This document shows, piece by piece, positions 35,953 through 45,413 of a stretch of 64,000 bases of DNA (position 1 is its first letter; each line of letters starts with the position of its first letter). The notes beneath the pieces are model-generated. The model searched no databases. It saw only the letters and a list, made by a program, of their open reading frames with translations, and was not told the DNA's origin. Source of the stretch: UBA1672 sp965263215 (GTDB lineage Bacteria > Pseudomonadota > Alphaproteobacteria > Micavibrionales > Micavibrionaceae); contig OZ253663.1 of assembly GCA_965263215.1 (NCBI GenBank), positions 124,001 through 188,000 of the forward strand, read 5' to 3'. The translations under genes and the position numbers were made by a program.

Positions 35953-37305
35953 CTATTCAGGCGTTTGAATGAAACTTAAAACTTCACCGCTTAAATAAAC
36001 AGATCCAACGATTAATATCCTAATTTCAGCAGTTTTAGACGTCATGTGACTGATCGCCTGAAAAACATTCTTATGCTCATGTGTTTTTTGATGATCAAAA
36101 CCGTACGAGCATATAGATTTTGCTATCATTTCCTTGCTCTGACTTGTGGGATCGGACGAAACCGGAACCACATGAAGAGCCTCTATATGCTCCAATACCG
36201 GCTTTAAGAATGCACCAGCATTCTTAGTCCCCAACATGGCGACAACCAGATGAATAGGCTTATCATCTTTTTCTTTCCATCTTTTCATTTGCTGCGCCAC
36301 GGCTTCGCCCGCGCTGTCATTGTGACCGGAATCGAGCCATATTTCTGTGTTTTTAATGTCCTCAGACCACCACGGATCAAGACGCTGCATGCGTCCGGGC
36401 CAATAAATAGTTTTTAAACCCTTTGCAATATCCTTATCAGAAACGGAAAAATCCTCACCAAGAATCTTTAACGTCATAATGGCTAAACCCGCATTCAAGA
36501 TCTGATGATCACCCGTCAATACAGGCAACGGATAACGTGATTTTTTATCATCACAAGAAAAAACAATTTCCTGTCCGTCTTTTTCGATTGACCAATCATC
36601 TTCATAAAACAGTGTTTTCGCACCAACCTCCAAACCGTGGGAACGAATAACATGATTTATCGCTTCGGCAGTTTCCCCTTCACCTTGATAACCGATGATA
36701 CACGGCACATTTCTCTTCATGATACCCGCCTTCGCACGCGCAATATCGCGAACATCATCCCCCAAAAAAGCCGTATGATCCATTGAGACACGGTTAATGA
36801 TCGTTGCCACAGGTTTTTCAACGACATTAGTACAATCAAGCTCACCGCCCATGCCGACCTCTAATAACAAAACATCCGCGGGATGATCAGAAAATGCCTT
36901 GAATGCCAAAGCAGTGGTCACTTCAAAAAAAGAAAGCGGTGCATCATCGATGTGTGACAAAGCTTCATCTATAAGGCTTTCCAGATAGTCATCTTCAATG
37001 GGCTTTCCCGCCAAATATATGCGTTCATTTACATGAATTAAATGCGGGGAGGTATAGCTATGCACCGTTTTTCCCGATGCCTCCAAGATGGAGCGCAACA
37101 TTGCAATAACCGAACCTTTACCATTGGTACCTGCAACATGAATCACAGGAGGTAAATCTTTGTGCGGATTTCCAAAGCTCTTGAGTAACGATAAGTATAG
37201 CGTACGATCCCAATTCACCGCCGAACGAGTGCGACGTAACTGAAAAATTTTTTCCAGCTTCTGCTTTAAACTTTTATCGCTATGTTGGAGATCAGCCTTG
37301 TACAT
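35953..37305 (-). CDS. folC: Bifunctional folylpolyglutamate / dihydrofolate synthase
   Basis: 450 residues. Mur-ligase-type ATPase with the P-loop HVAGTNGKGSVIAML near residue 57 and the SYTSPHLIHVNERI segment. It adds glutamate to dihydropteroate and to folates. It lies 13 bp after accD in the conserved trpFBA-accD-folC order. Confidence 0.95.
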   Translation of the reverse strand: MYKADLQHSDKSLKQKLEKIFQLRRTRSAVNWDRTLYLSLLKSFGNPHKDLPPVIHVAGTNGKGSVIAMLRSILEASGKTVHSYTSPHLIHVNERIYLAGKPIEDDYLESLIDEALSHIDDAPLSFFEVTTALAFKAFSDHPADVLLLEVGMGGELDCTNVVEKPVATIINRVSMDHTAFLGDDVRDIARAKAGIMKRNVPCIIGYQGEGETAEAINHVIRSHGLEVGAKTLFYEDDWSIEKDGQEIVFSCDDKKSRYPLPVLTGDHQILNAGLAIMTLKILGEDFSVSDKDIAKGLKTIYWPGRMQRLDPWWSEDIKNTEIWLDSGHNDSAGEAVAQQMKRWKEKDDKPIHLVVAMLGTKNAGAFLKPVLEHIEALHVVPVSSDPTSQSKEMIAKSICSYGFDHQKTHEHKNVFQAISHMTSKTAEIRILIVGSVYLSGEVLSFIQTPE

Positions 37306-37318
37306 CAGGGGTTTACCA

Positions 37319-38401
37319 CTACGCCGAGACAGCCTTTTTGTTTTGCTGCCCTGTAATATCGTCGCTATTTTGCGTTATATTACGTGCAGCATTTTGTGCA
37401 GCCTTTGCGTTCGATGAAGCTTTAGTTGCATTTTTCTTGTCTGCGGCAGTAACTTTATCAACATCATTCGCAGCTTTTTTATCGTCCTTCGTGCTGTTAT
37501 CAGGTTTTTCGTTTTTCTTTTTACCGCCATCATCCGGATCAATTTTACCCGGTTTTTGCGTCAAAATACTGATGATATTAATCAATGTGTTGCGCATTTT
37601 TTTACGCTCCACAACCATATCAACCATACCGTTTTCAAGAAGGTATTCAGCTGTTTGGAAATTTTCAGGCAATGTCTCGCGTACCGTTTCTTCAATCACG
37701 CGGCGTCCGGCAAAGCCAATCATTGCACCCGGCTCAGCAATATGAATATCACCCACCATTGCAAATGATGCACTCACACCGCCTGTTGTTGGATCAGTAA
37801 GAATAACGATGTAAGGCAGTTTAGCTTCTTTTACCATTTCAACGGCGATAATACTGCGCGGCATTTGCATCAAGGAAATCATCCCCTCTTGCATGCGTGC
37901 GCCGCCCGACGCAGGAATCGTAATAAAAGACGCGCCTTGTTTCACGGCAAGTTCCGCCGCCGTGACAATAGCCTCACCGACAGCCGCGCCCATAGATCCG
38001 CCCATATAACGGAAATTAAACGCCGCAATCACAACAGGCAATCCGCCCATTTTACCGCTCGCAATTGTAATAGCTTCTTTCAAACCGGTTTTGCTTTGTG
38101 CCTCTTTGATACGGTCGACATATTTCTTACGGTCTTTAAATTTCAAGGGATCATAAGCCACCTTGGGAAGGTCAATAACATCATACTTCCCATCATCAAA
38201 CATCATCTGCAGGCGATCTTTAACACTCAAGCGTAAATGGTGGCCACAGTGGTAACAAACATTATGACTGGCGTCTAAATCACGATGAAACAACATCGCT
38301 TCGCATGATGTACATTTTTGCCATAGATTATCCGGCACTTCCTTTTGTTCACTAACAAAAGAACGAATGCGCGGCGGAATAAAGTTAGAGAGCCAATTCA
38401 T
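37319..38401 (-). CDS. accD: Acetyl-CoA carboxylase carboxyltransferase subunit beta
   Basis: 360 residues. The N-terminal zinc ribbon has four Cys (CTSCEAMLF and VCYHCGHHL); the carboxyltransferase core shows GGSMGAAVGEAI and PASGGARMQEGM. With AccA it transfers CO2 from biotin to acetyl-CoA for fatty acid synthesis. The last ~75 residues are an unusual Lys/Asp/Asn/Ala-rich low-complexity tail beyond the family's normal end near residue 285. Confidence 0.96.
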   Translation of the reverse strand: MNWLSNFIPPRIRSFVSEQKEVPDNLWQKCTSCEAMLFHRDLDASHNVCYHCGHHLRLSVKDRLQMMFDDGKYDVIDLPKVAYDPLKFKDRKKYVDRIKEAQSKTGLKEAITIASGKMGGLPVVIAAFNFRYMGGSMGAAVGEAIVTAAELAVKQGASFITIPASGGARMQEGMISLMQMPRSIIAVEMVKEAKLPYIVILTDPTTGGVSASFAMVGDIHIAEPGAMIGFAGRRVIEETVRETLPENFQTAEYLLENGMVDMVVERKKMRNTLINIISILTQKPGKIDPDDGGKKKNEKPDNSTKDDKKAANDVDKVTAADKKNATKASSNAKAAQNAARNITQNSDDITGQQNKKAVSA

Positions 38402-38466
38402 CTAAAAACCCTGTGTGTTTAACGCTCAGCAATTATAGAAAAACTCAAAGAAAGTCAAGATTTGCG

Positions 38467-39273
38467 CTATGTTTTTGGCGCATCCAACACATCGGATAAA
38501 GATCGTACGAAATGTGTCACTACATCAAAATTTTTACTATTATCACTTATATCTTTTATTTTATCAACGATAGATGATCCGACAACAACCGCATCCCCTA
38601 AGGCCGACATTTCCTGTGCATCGTTTGGCGTTTTGATACCAAATCCAATCGCCAAAGGTAAATCAGTTTTTGATTTAATTAAATCTATATGCGGCTTCAT
38701 GTGATCCAGATTGGCTTTCGCTGTTCCTGTTACGCCTGTAATGGACACATAATATAAAAATCCGCTCGCTCCGTTTAATACCGTTTCAAGGCGGTTTTCA
38801 TCCGTTGTCGGCGTAATCAAACGAATCATATCCATCTCGAGGGCATCAGTGTGCTTGCGCAACTCCTCGTCTTCTTCAGGTGGCAAATCAACGATAATCA
38901 GGCCATCTACCCCCGCATTCTTGGCGTCTTTTGCAAATTGCTCAAGGCCGTAAGCATAAAGCGGGTTAGCGTAGCCCATCAGGATAATCGGCGTTGTGTC
39001 ATTGCCCGCGCGAAAATCACGCACCATTTGCAAGGTATGTTTCATGTCCGCACCAGCCTTTAGTGCGCGTTGCCCTGCATGTTGAATCGTCAAACCATCC
39101 GCGGCGGGGTCAGTGAAGGGCATGCCAATTTCAATGATATCCGCACCGGACTCAGGTAAGGCTTTTAATACCTTCAGACTGTTTTCCAAATCAGGATCAC
39201 CCGCCATGATGAACGTCACCAAAGCTGTGCGGCCCGATTCTCTATGGGATTCGAATGTCGTTTTAATTCTATT
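38467..39273 (-). CDS. trpA: Tryptophan synthase alpha subunit
   Basis: 268 residues from a GTG at 39273 with GGAGGAT 6 bases before it; the upstream in-frame ATG at 39318 lies inside the preceding gene and would add an unrelated peptide. It cleaves indole-3-glycerol phosphate. The catalytic Glu is in DIIEIGMPFTDPAADG and the phosphate site GFGIKTP is present. Separated from trpB by two unrelated genes. Confidence 0.96.
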   Translation of the reverse strand, partial: NRIKTTFESHRESGRTALVTFIMAGDPDLENSLKVLKALPESGADIIEIGMPFTDPAADGLTIQHAGQRALKAGADMKHTLQMVRDFRAGNDTTPIILMGYANPLYAYGLEQFAKDAKNAGVDGLIIVDLPPEEDEELRKHTDALEMDMIRLITPTTDENRLETVLNGASGFLYYVSITGVTGTAKANLDHMKPHIDLIKSKTDLPLAIGFGIKTPNDAQEMSALGDAVVVGSSIVDKIKDISDNSKNFDVVTHFVRSLSDVLDAPKT

Positions 39274-39691
39274 CACTAATATCCTCCGAATACATAAAAA
39301 GCGGATCGATAATCGCATTAATATCCTGCACCACTTGATATGTTACATCTTCAAAATCTATATATTTTCCATTGAAACCAATATAAGCATAGGTCATGTC
39401 GCAACATTCATCCGTAGGCGTTGGAGGCGATGATTGGAGCAAAGATTTATCAATCGAATTGAATGCTTCCATCAATTTTGAAAAGTCCGATTTAGTTAAG
39501 TTTACAATCTTAACCTCCTCATAGTCATGAACCATTGCCTGCCCATCTAACGCAATGCTCACTTCGCGATCATATCCCGCTATACCACCTTGCAAAACAT
39601 ATATGAAGGAATTAGATGTCTGATCAGCTTCACTACAAGAAACTGTCACCAATAAAAAAACAATCAAAAAAAACCTTGGGGAAATTTTCAT
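39269..39691 (-). CDS. Hypothetical lipoprotein inside the trp operon
   Basis: 140 residues with a lipobox LLVTVSC at about 13-19, so an outer- or inner-membrane lipoprotein is predicted. The mature part has a Cys pair (DECCDMTY) and no recognised fold. It overlaps the trpA GTG start by 5 bp and lies 12 bp after the GyrI-like gene, so it is co-transcribed with trp genes. No link to tryptophan synthesis is evident. Confidence 0.75.
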   Translation of the reverse strand: MKISPRFFLIVFLLVTVSCSEADQTSNSFIYVLQGGIAGYDREVSIALDGQAMVHDYEEVKIVNLTKSDFSKLMEAFNSIDKSLLQSSPPTPTDECCDMTYAYIGFNGKYIDFEDVTYQVVQDINAIIDPLFMYSEDISE

Positions 39692-39703
39692 AATTAAATC
39701 CTC

Positions 39704-40198
39704 TTAATCAATATTCACCCCGACCGCGACCAGAACCTCATGCACGCCTTCTTCGAAGAATCGCTTACCGTAGACCTCGAAATCGGTTTCAAACTTGCGA
39801 TTAAGGTCGCTCTGCCATACGGCTGTCCATGTATCGATCAGAGCTTTGGGTTGCTCCCCCGCTGCACTCATCATCGCATATTCAGCTTCCTTGATTTCTA
39901 CGTGATGCAAATGATCCTTCATTTCCGGTTCACTTTTAATTTTATAACCAATCGTCAGGCGGTAAGGTTTTGTATGATCGCCTTCATAATCAGAATAGAC
40001 CGCATAAATCACATCATCCACACGATTGGACACGTCCTGTCCGATGCTTTTGCCGAAGAAAGATTGCCATAGCTCGTTAATCTCTTCGCTTGCTTTTTCA
40101 TTGCCGGAGATCACAGCCGAAAGCCCAACCACAGAAAATGCCGGAATTGTCTCCAACCCCGCCTTTACTTCGTAATTATTGCTGGCCTGCGCATTCAT
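39704..40198 (-). CDS. GyrI-like effector-binding domain protein
   Basis: 164 residues resembling the AraC-type effector-binding / GyrI-like fold (YdeE group): an N-terminal strand with GLETIPAFSVVGLSA, a middle NELWQSFFG, then DYEGDHTKPYRLTIGYKI, and the C-terminal FETDFEVYGKRF. Such domains bind small ligands; stand-alone ones are of unclear role. No DNA-binding domain is fused. The start overlaps the trpB stop by 4 bp. Confidence 0.75.
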   Translation of the reverse strand: MNAQASNNYEVKAGLETIPAFSVVGLSAVISGNEKASEEINELWQSFFGKSIGQDVSNRVDDVIYAVYSDYEGDHTKPYRLTIGYKIKSEPEMKDHLHHVEIKEAEYAMMSAAGEQPKALIDTWTAVWQSDLNRKFETDFEVYGKRFFEEGVHEVLVAVGVNID

Positions 40199-41403
40199 GA
40201 GATTTTAACCCCGAGTTTGTCCGCAACCGTAAAGATATCTTTATCCCCGCGGCCACATAAATTCATCACGATGATATGATTCTTCGGCAAGTCCCCTGCG
40301 ATTTTAGCCATATGAGCAAAAGCATGTGACGGCTCTAACGCAGGAATAATCCCCTCTAGCTTTGAACAAAGCTGAAACGCCTCCAGAGCCTCATCGTCAG
40401 TGACGCTGACATACTCCACGCGCTTTTGATCAAACAACCACGCATGCTCCGGCCCTATACCGGGGTAATCAAGCCCCGCGGAAATAGAATGTGCCTCCTG
40501 TATCTGCCCGTCGTCATTTTGCAGAAAATAGGTCTGCATACCGTGCAGCACCCCCGCCTTGCCACCGTTCAGACTTGCGGCATGTTGATCCGTATCAACG
40601 CCGTGCCCACCGGCCTCAACACCGATCATCTTAACTTCATCATCAAGGAAAGGATGGAACAGCCCCATCGCATTCGATCCGCCGCCAATCGCCGCGATCA
40701 ACGTGTCAGGTAGGCGTCCCTCACGCTCCATCATTTGTTCTTTGGTTTCCTTACCGATCACCGATTGAAAATCACGCACCATCGCAGGAAACGGGTGTGG
40801 CCCGCCGACTGTGCCAATTAAATAATATGTATCATGCACATTGGTCACCCAATCGCGCATCGCCTCATTCATCGCATCTTTCAAGGAGGATGAACCGGAA
40901 TCAACACTGCGCACTTCCGCGCCTAAAAGTTTCATGCGAAACACATTCGGAGCTTGGCGTTCTACATCTTTTGCGCCCATGAACACCGTGCAGGGTAAAT
41001 CAAAAAGTGCGCAGACTGTCGCCGTCGCGACGCCATGCTGACCTGCGCCTGTTTCGGCAATAATACGGGTTTTGCCCATACGCCGCGCCAATAACACCTG
41101 CCCAATACAATGGTTAATCTTGTGTGCACCTGTGTGGTTCAGCTCATCGCGCTTGAAGTATATCTTTGCGCCGCCTAAATGCTCCGTCGTTTTTTTCGCA
41201 AAATAGAGCGGTGACGGGCGGCCTATGTAATTTTTCGCTAAATCATCAAACTCCGCCCAGAAATTCGGGTCGGCCTTAGCTTCATTCCATGCTTTTTCAA
41301 CAGATAGGATGAGCGGCATCAAGGTTTCGGCTACATACCGCCCGCCATATTGCCCGAAATGCCCGCGTTCATCGGGCTGATTTTTATAAGAATTCGCTGT
41401 CAT
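40195..41403 (-). CDS. trpB: Tryptophan synthase beta subunit
   Basis: 402 residues. The PLP lysine is in the conserved HTGAHKINHC and phosphate-binding GGGSNAMG is present. It joins indole and serine to tryptophan in the alpha2-beta2 complex. It lies 8 bp after trpF. Confidence 0.97.
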   Translation of the reverse strand: MTANSYKNQPDERGHFGQYGGRYVAETLMPLILSVEKAWNEAKADPNFWAEFDDLAKNYIGRPSPLYFAKKTTEHLGGAKIYFKRDELNHTGAHKINHCIGQVLLARRMGKTRIIAETGAGQHGVATATVCALFDLPCTVFMGAKDVERQAPNVFRMKLLGAEVRSVDSGSSSLKDAMNEAMRDWVTNVHDTYYLIGTVGGPHPFPAMVRDFQSVIGKETKEQMMEREGRLPDTLIAAIGGGSNAMGLFHPFLDDEVKMIGVEAGGHGVDTDQHAASLNGGKAGVLHGMQTYFLQNDDGQIQEAHSISAGLDYPGIGPEHAWLFDQKRVEYVSVTDDEALEAFQLCSKLEGIIPALEPSHAFAHMAKIAGDLPKNHIIVMNLCGRGDKDIFTVADKLGVKIS

Positions 41404-41411
41404 GGATGGAT

Positions 41412-42047
41412 TTATACCCCGTTCACGGCCTCAATAAAAGCCCTGATTTTGTCCGTATCTTTTACCCCGCGCGTGCTTTCCACGCCTGATGATACATCCA
41501 CCGCCGTTGGTGAAAGCACAGAGAGAGCATCGCCTACATTATCCTGCGTTAAACCACCCGAGAGCATCCACGGTTTATCAAAACTCTTACCCGAAAGTAT
41601 CGACCAGTCAAAACTTTTTCCCGTGCCACCGGGCATAGCAGGATCAGCCGATTTGGCATCAAATAAATACCAATCGGCGTCTTTATATTTATGAGCTTGA
41701 TCTATGTCAGCTTCATCACGCACAGGAAAGGCTTTGATGATCGGCATTTGGTATTTTTGTTTAATCTCGGACACGCGCTCGGGCGATTCATCGTTATGGA
41801 GCTGGATCATATCGAGCTGCACCTTGCCAAGTACAGCGTCCAGTTCCGCGTCCGTGGGGTCAACGAATAACCCTACGCCACGCACGCCGGTAGGCAGCAT
41901 GATCGCAAGCTCCTTTGCGGTATCAATCTCAATATGGCGTGGAGAGGGCGGATAAAACACGAACCCGATATAACGCGCACCGCCTTCAATCGCTGCATTC
42001 AGCGCTTCAGGGGTTTTGATGCCACATATTTTAGTTTGGGTGGTCAT
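41412..42047 (-). CDS. trpF: Phosphoribosylanthranilate isomerase
   Basis: 211 residues. KICGIKTPEAL at the N-terminus and the C-terminal DVSSGVESTRGVKD are typical of TrpF, which converts PRA to CdRP in tryptophan synthesis. The ATG at 42047 directly follows the pyrF stop; the frame open to 42116 overlaps pyrF and is rejected. Confidence 0.95.
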   Translation of the reverse strand: MTTQTKICGIKTPEALNAAIEGGARYIGFVFYPPSPRHIEIDTAKELAIMLPTGVRGVGLFVDPTDAELDAVLGKVQLDMIQLHNDESPERVSEIKQKYQMPIIKAFPVRDEADIDQAHKYKDADWYLFDAKSADPAMPGGTGKSFDWSILSGKSFDKPWMLSGGLTQDNVGDALSVLSPTAVDVSSGVESTRGVKDTDKIRAFIEAVNGV

Positions 42048-42048
42048 A

Positions 42049-42741
42049 CTACAAATCCGCCACGATATCCGCCGCGGCCTTCGCGGGGTCAGGGGTGGCG
42101 GTGATGGGGCGGCCAATCACAAGGTGGGTTGCCCCTGCGCTTAAGGCCTCTTTCGGGGTCATGACCCGTTTTTGATCACCCGCTTCGCTGCCCTTCGGGC
42201 GAATACCGGGCACCATGAGTGCAAAGTCAAAGCCACACGCAGCGCGAAGACGCTCAATCTCATGCGCAGAGCACACAACACCAGCTAACCCCGCCTTCTG
42301 CGTCAGGCGCGCCAATTGCTCCACCTGCACGGGTACATCGTTAGAATAGCCAATTTGTTCAATCGCATCCCCATCCAAAGACGTGAGAATCGTCACCGCA
42401 AGCAATTTTGTATCCGCGCCACAAGCCTCTTTCGCAGCTTGCATCATCTCTAAACCGCCAGAGGCATGCACATTTAGATAAGCCGGCGCAAAGTTGGAAC
42501 AAATCCCACGCACTGCGCCTGCAACTGTATTCGGGATATCGTGGAATTTTAAATCTATGAAGAGCTGTGCATCCGGTGCAGATTTTAAAACGCGCTCTAT
42601 CCCTTGTGGCCCAAAGTTGTTGAAAAATTCAAGGCCGAGCTTTATGCCGCCTGTTACAGGTGCAATTTTTGCGGCCAGATCGCAGGCATGATCTAAATCT
42701 GCGGTATCAATGGCGCAGAAAATTTTGGGTGTATCGGACAT
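42049..42741 (-). CDS. pyrF: Orotidine 5'-phosphate decarboxylase
   Basis: 230 residues. The active site DLKFHDIPNTV is intact, and the phosphate-binding end reads HLVIGRPIT. It makes UMP in pyrimidine synthesis. Located just upstream of trpF and downstream of the LapA-domain gene. Confidence 0.96.
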   Translation of the reverse strand: MSDTPKIFCAIDTADLDHACDLAAKIAPVTGGIKLGLEFFNNFGPQGIERVLKSAPDAQLFIDLKFHDIPNTVAGAVRGICSNFAPAYLNVHASGGLEMMQAAKEACGADTKLLAVTILTSLDGDAIEQIGYSNDVPVQVEQLARLTQKAGLAGVVCSAHEIERLRAACGFDFALMVPGIRPKGSEAGDQKRVMTPKEALSAGATHLVIGRPITATPDPAKAAADIVADL

Positions 42742-42755
42742 AATGTTAAATCTTG

Positions 42756-43088
42756 TTATTGTGAAGGGAGCGCCGGAAACATATCAGAAGCAGGTGGTTT
42801 CGGCGCAAATTTATCATCCTTGAGCGCATCAACTTCCTTTTCAAGAATTTTAATTTCCTTTTTCTTCTTGCGTCTGTCTTTACGCACACCGCCCGTGTTA
42901 ATCCAGACCATAAGGCCGCCCGCGATAAAACCGGCAGCCACAGAAACCAAAGCAATAAGATAGATAGGATATTCAACAGGATCATGGATAGGACTGATAA
43001 AGACCTCTACCGGATCAGTATTCATAGCGGCAAAACCCGCCAAAGCCAGCGTCAAAACGAGCCCTATTATTCCGCGTATAATGAACAT
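42756..43088 (-). CDS. LapA-domain (DUF1049) membrane protein
   Basis: 110 residues with two membrane segments (about 3-20 and 40-62) enclosing the NTDPVEVFISP segment typical of LapA-like inner-membrane proteins that help lipopolysaccharide biogenesis, then a charged coiled-coil C-terminus. It lies 11 bp after ihfB and before pyrF, a common alphaproteobacterial order. Confidence 0.85.
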   Translation of the reverse strand: MFIIRGIIGLVLTLALAGFAAMNTDPVEVFISPIHDPVEYPIYLIALVSVAAGFIAGGLMVWINTGGVRKDRRKKKKEIKILEKEVDALKDDKFAPKPPASDMFPALPSQ

Positions 43089-43099
43089 ATTATTTTTAC

Positions 43100-43378
43100 T
43101 TATTCGTTTAATTTTTCGCGCAACGCCTTACCCGTTTTGAAGAACGGCAGACGTTTTGCTTCAACATGAACAGTTTCACCTGTGCGAGGGTTACGCCCGA
43201 TACGTGCATCACGATGCTTGACGGAGAATGCTCCGAAACCGCGCAGCTCCACACGATCACCATTGGCAAGCGCATCAGAAATTTCATTGAAAACAGTTTC
43301 AACAATTTTTTCGACATCGCGCAAGTAAAGGTGCGGATTCATATCTGCTAAACGCTGTATTAATTCGGATTTCGTCAT
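43100..43378 (-). CDS. ihfB: Integration host factor subunit beta
   Basis: 92 residues of the HU/IHF family: MTKSELIQRLADMNPHL at the start, the GFGAFSVKHRDARIGRNPRTG DNA-intercalating arm, and the FKTGKALRE end. It bends DNA as a heterodimer with IHF-alpha. The ATG at 43378 has AAGGATG before it. Confidence 0.95.
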   Translation of the reverse strand: MTKSELIQRLADMNPHLYLRDVEKIVETVFNEISDALANGDRVELRGFGAFSVKHRDARIGRNPRTGETVHVEAKRLPFFKTGKALREKLNE

Positions 43379-43504
43379 ATCAAAACATCCTTTTTTCGTT
43401 ACGCCAAGGCACACTAAAATTGTTTTTTGAATACTTATAGAGTGCCTGATCTATTTTAACGCGTCAAGCAAAACCCATTGATAGAAAACAATTTTTTTTA
43501 ATTA

Positions 43505-43535
43505 CGCAAAATAAAAGCCGGCAAATGCCGACTCT
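43505..43535 (-). terminator. Terminator of rpsA
   Basis: AGTCGGC pairs with GCCGGCT (one G-U) around the loop ATTT on the minus strand, then TTTTATTTT. It lies about 30 bp past the rpsA stop. Confidence 0.78.
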
Positions 43536-43566
43536 TAAATTAGGTAAAAATGTACAAAAAGTTACA

Positions 43567-45282
43567 TTATTTTTTGTCTTTTTCATTTTCTTGAAGGGCT
43601 GCGCCAAGAATATCACCGAGAGATGCGCCACTTTCAGTCGAACCGAAGTCCTTCATAGCTTGCTTGTCTTCATCAACTTCGCGTGCCTTGATCGAAAGAC
43701 CGAGTTTACGGTTTTTCTTATCAACGGATGTGATCTTCGCATCAACCTTTTCGCCTACAGCGAAACGATCAGGGCGTTGCTCTGAACGTTCACGAGACAG
43801 GTCAGCCTTCTTGATAAAGCCAGTTACATTGTCATTTACAGCCACTTCAACGGAGCTTGATCCGATTTCAGTGATTGTACATGTGACAACCGCACCTTTA
43901 GCCATACCCTGCATTGCGCCTTCATAAGGATCTTCGCTCAACTGCTTAATACCAAGAGCAATACGCTCACGCTCAGGGTCCATTTCAAGAATCTTGGCCT
44001 TAACCATGTCGCCTTTATTGAACTCTTTCAAAGCATCTTCAGTCTGATCTTCCCATGAAAGGTCGGACAAGTGAACCATACCGTCAATATCTTCGGTTAA
44101 GCCAACGAACAAGCCAAATTCCGTGATATTACGGATTTCGCCTTCAATTTCCTGATCAACTTTAAATTCATCAGAGAATGACGTCCATGGATTATCCTGA
44201 CACTGTTTCAAACCAAGTGAAATACGGCGTTTTTCAAGATCAACTTCAAGAACCTCAACTTCAACTTCCTGAGATGTTGAAACGATTTTACCGGGGTGTA
44301 CGTTTTTCTTTGTCCAAGACATTTCAGAAACATGTACAAGACCTTCGATACCGTCTTCAAGCTCAACGAATGCACCGTAATCAGCGATGTTGCTGATACG
44401 ACCAGTAAAGCGTTCACCAACAGTATATTTACCGCCAACAGCTTCCCAAGGATCAGATTCAAGCTGCTTCATACCAAGTGAAATGCGCTGTGTTTCTTCG
44501 TTATAACGAACAACCTGCACTTCGACAGTTTGACCAATTTGAAGAACTTCGGTTGGGTGATTAACACGTTTCCATGAAATATCAGTAACGTGTAGCAAGC
44601 CATCAACACCACCAAGATCAACGAACGCACCGTAATCTGTGATATTTTTAACAATACCTTCAAGAACCTGACCTTCAGCCAAATTCTCAAGCAATTCACC
44701 GCGTTGTTCCTGACGTGATTCTTCAAGGATCGAACGACGGGAAACAACAATGTTTCCACGGCTGCGATCCATTTTCAAAACGTGGAATGGTTGTGGCGTG
44801 TTCATCAACGGCTTGATGTCACGAACGGGACGGATATCAACTTGTGAACCCGGCAAGAACGCAACGGCTCCACCAAGATCAACTGTAAATCCACCTTTAA
44901 CCTGACCAAAGATTTGGCCTGTTACGCGCTCTCCGGCTTCATGGGATTTCTCAAGTTCAATCCAAACTTCTTCCCTGCGTGCTTTTTCGCGGGATAGAAC
45001 AGATACACCGTCACGGTTTTCCATGCGTTCAACGAACACTTCAACGGTATCTCCAACTTTTATTTCAGGGTCTTCCCCCGGACGGGAGAATTCATAGAGA
45101 GGGACGCGCCCCTCTGATTTAAGACCGACATCCACGAGTACGTGGTCATCGCCCAGTCCGATAACGATGCCTTTTACAACGTTTCCTTCGAACTTTTCAT
45201 TTTCACCGAGAGTTTCTCCGAGTAGAGCTGCAAACTCACCTGAATCCTCTCTGTCTTTTAGATTTGCGGCTACATGTGCCAT
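43567..45282 (-). CDS. rpsA: 30S ribosomal protein S1
   Basis: 571 residues with six S1 RNA-binding repeats (for example ITDYGAFVDLGGVDGLLHV and IADYGAFVELEDGIEGLVHV). It binds mRNA to the 30S subunit. The ATG at 45282 has AAAGGAAA upstream; the extended frame begins at a TTG and is rejected. It follows cmk, with the usual cmk-rpsA-ihfB order. Confidence 0.97.
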   Translation of the reverse strand: MAHVAANLKDREDSGEFAALLGETLGENEKFEGNVVKGIVIGLGDDHVLVDVGLKSEGRVPLYEFSRPGEDPEIKVGDTVEVFVERMENRDGVSVLSREKARREEVWIELEKSHEAGERVTGQIFGQVKGGFTVDLGGAVAFLPGSQVDIRPVRDIKPLMNTPQPFHVLKMDRSRGNIVVSRRSILEESRQEQRGELLENLAEGQVLEGIVKNITDYGAFVDLGGVDGLLHVTDISWKRVNHPTEVLQIGQTVEVQVVRYNEETQRISLGMKQLESDPWEAVGGKYTVGERFTGRISNIADYGAFVELEDGIEGLVHVSEMSWTKKNVHPGKIVSTSQEVEVEVLEVDLEKRRISLGLKQCQDNPWTSFSDEFKVDQEIEGEIRNITEFGLFVGLTEDIDGMVHLSDLSWEDQTEDALKEFNKGDMVKAKILEMDPERERIALGIKQLSEDPYEGAMQGMAKGAVVTCTITEIGSSSVEVAVNDNVTGFIKKADLSRERSEQRPDRFAVGEKVDAKITSVDKKNRKLGLSIKAREVDEDKQAMKDFGSTESGASLGDILGAALQENEKDKK

Positions 45283-45413
45283 AATAATATTTCCTTTCAA
45301 AATTAAAATCGCATCTTTGACGCCCTGCTCTATGTTTGCAGATTGCCCGTTTTCAGGAGGGCAGATAGGACGAAAGATCCGTTGTTTTAGATGATATTCT
45401 CGCTAATGCATTG

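Noticed and set aside
39274..39318. ATG start of TrpA at 39318
   Set aside because: It lies inside the lipoprotein gene; GGAGGAT precedes the GTG at 39273, which fits the family N-terminus.
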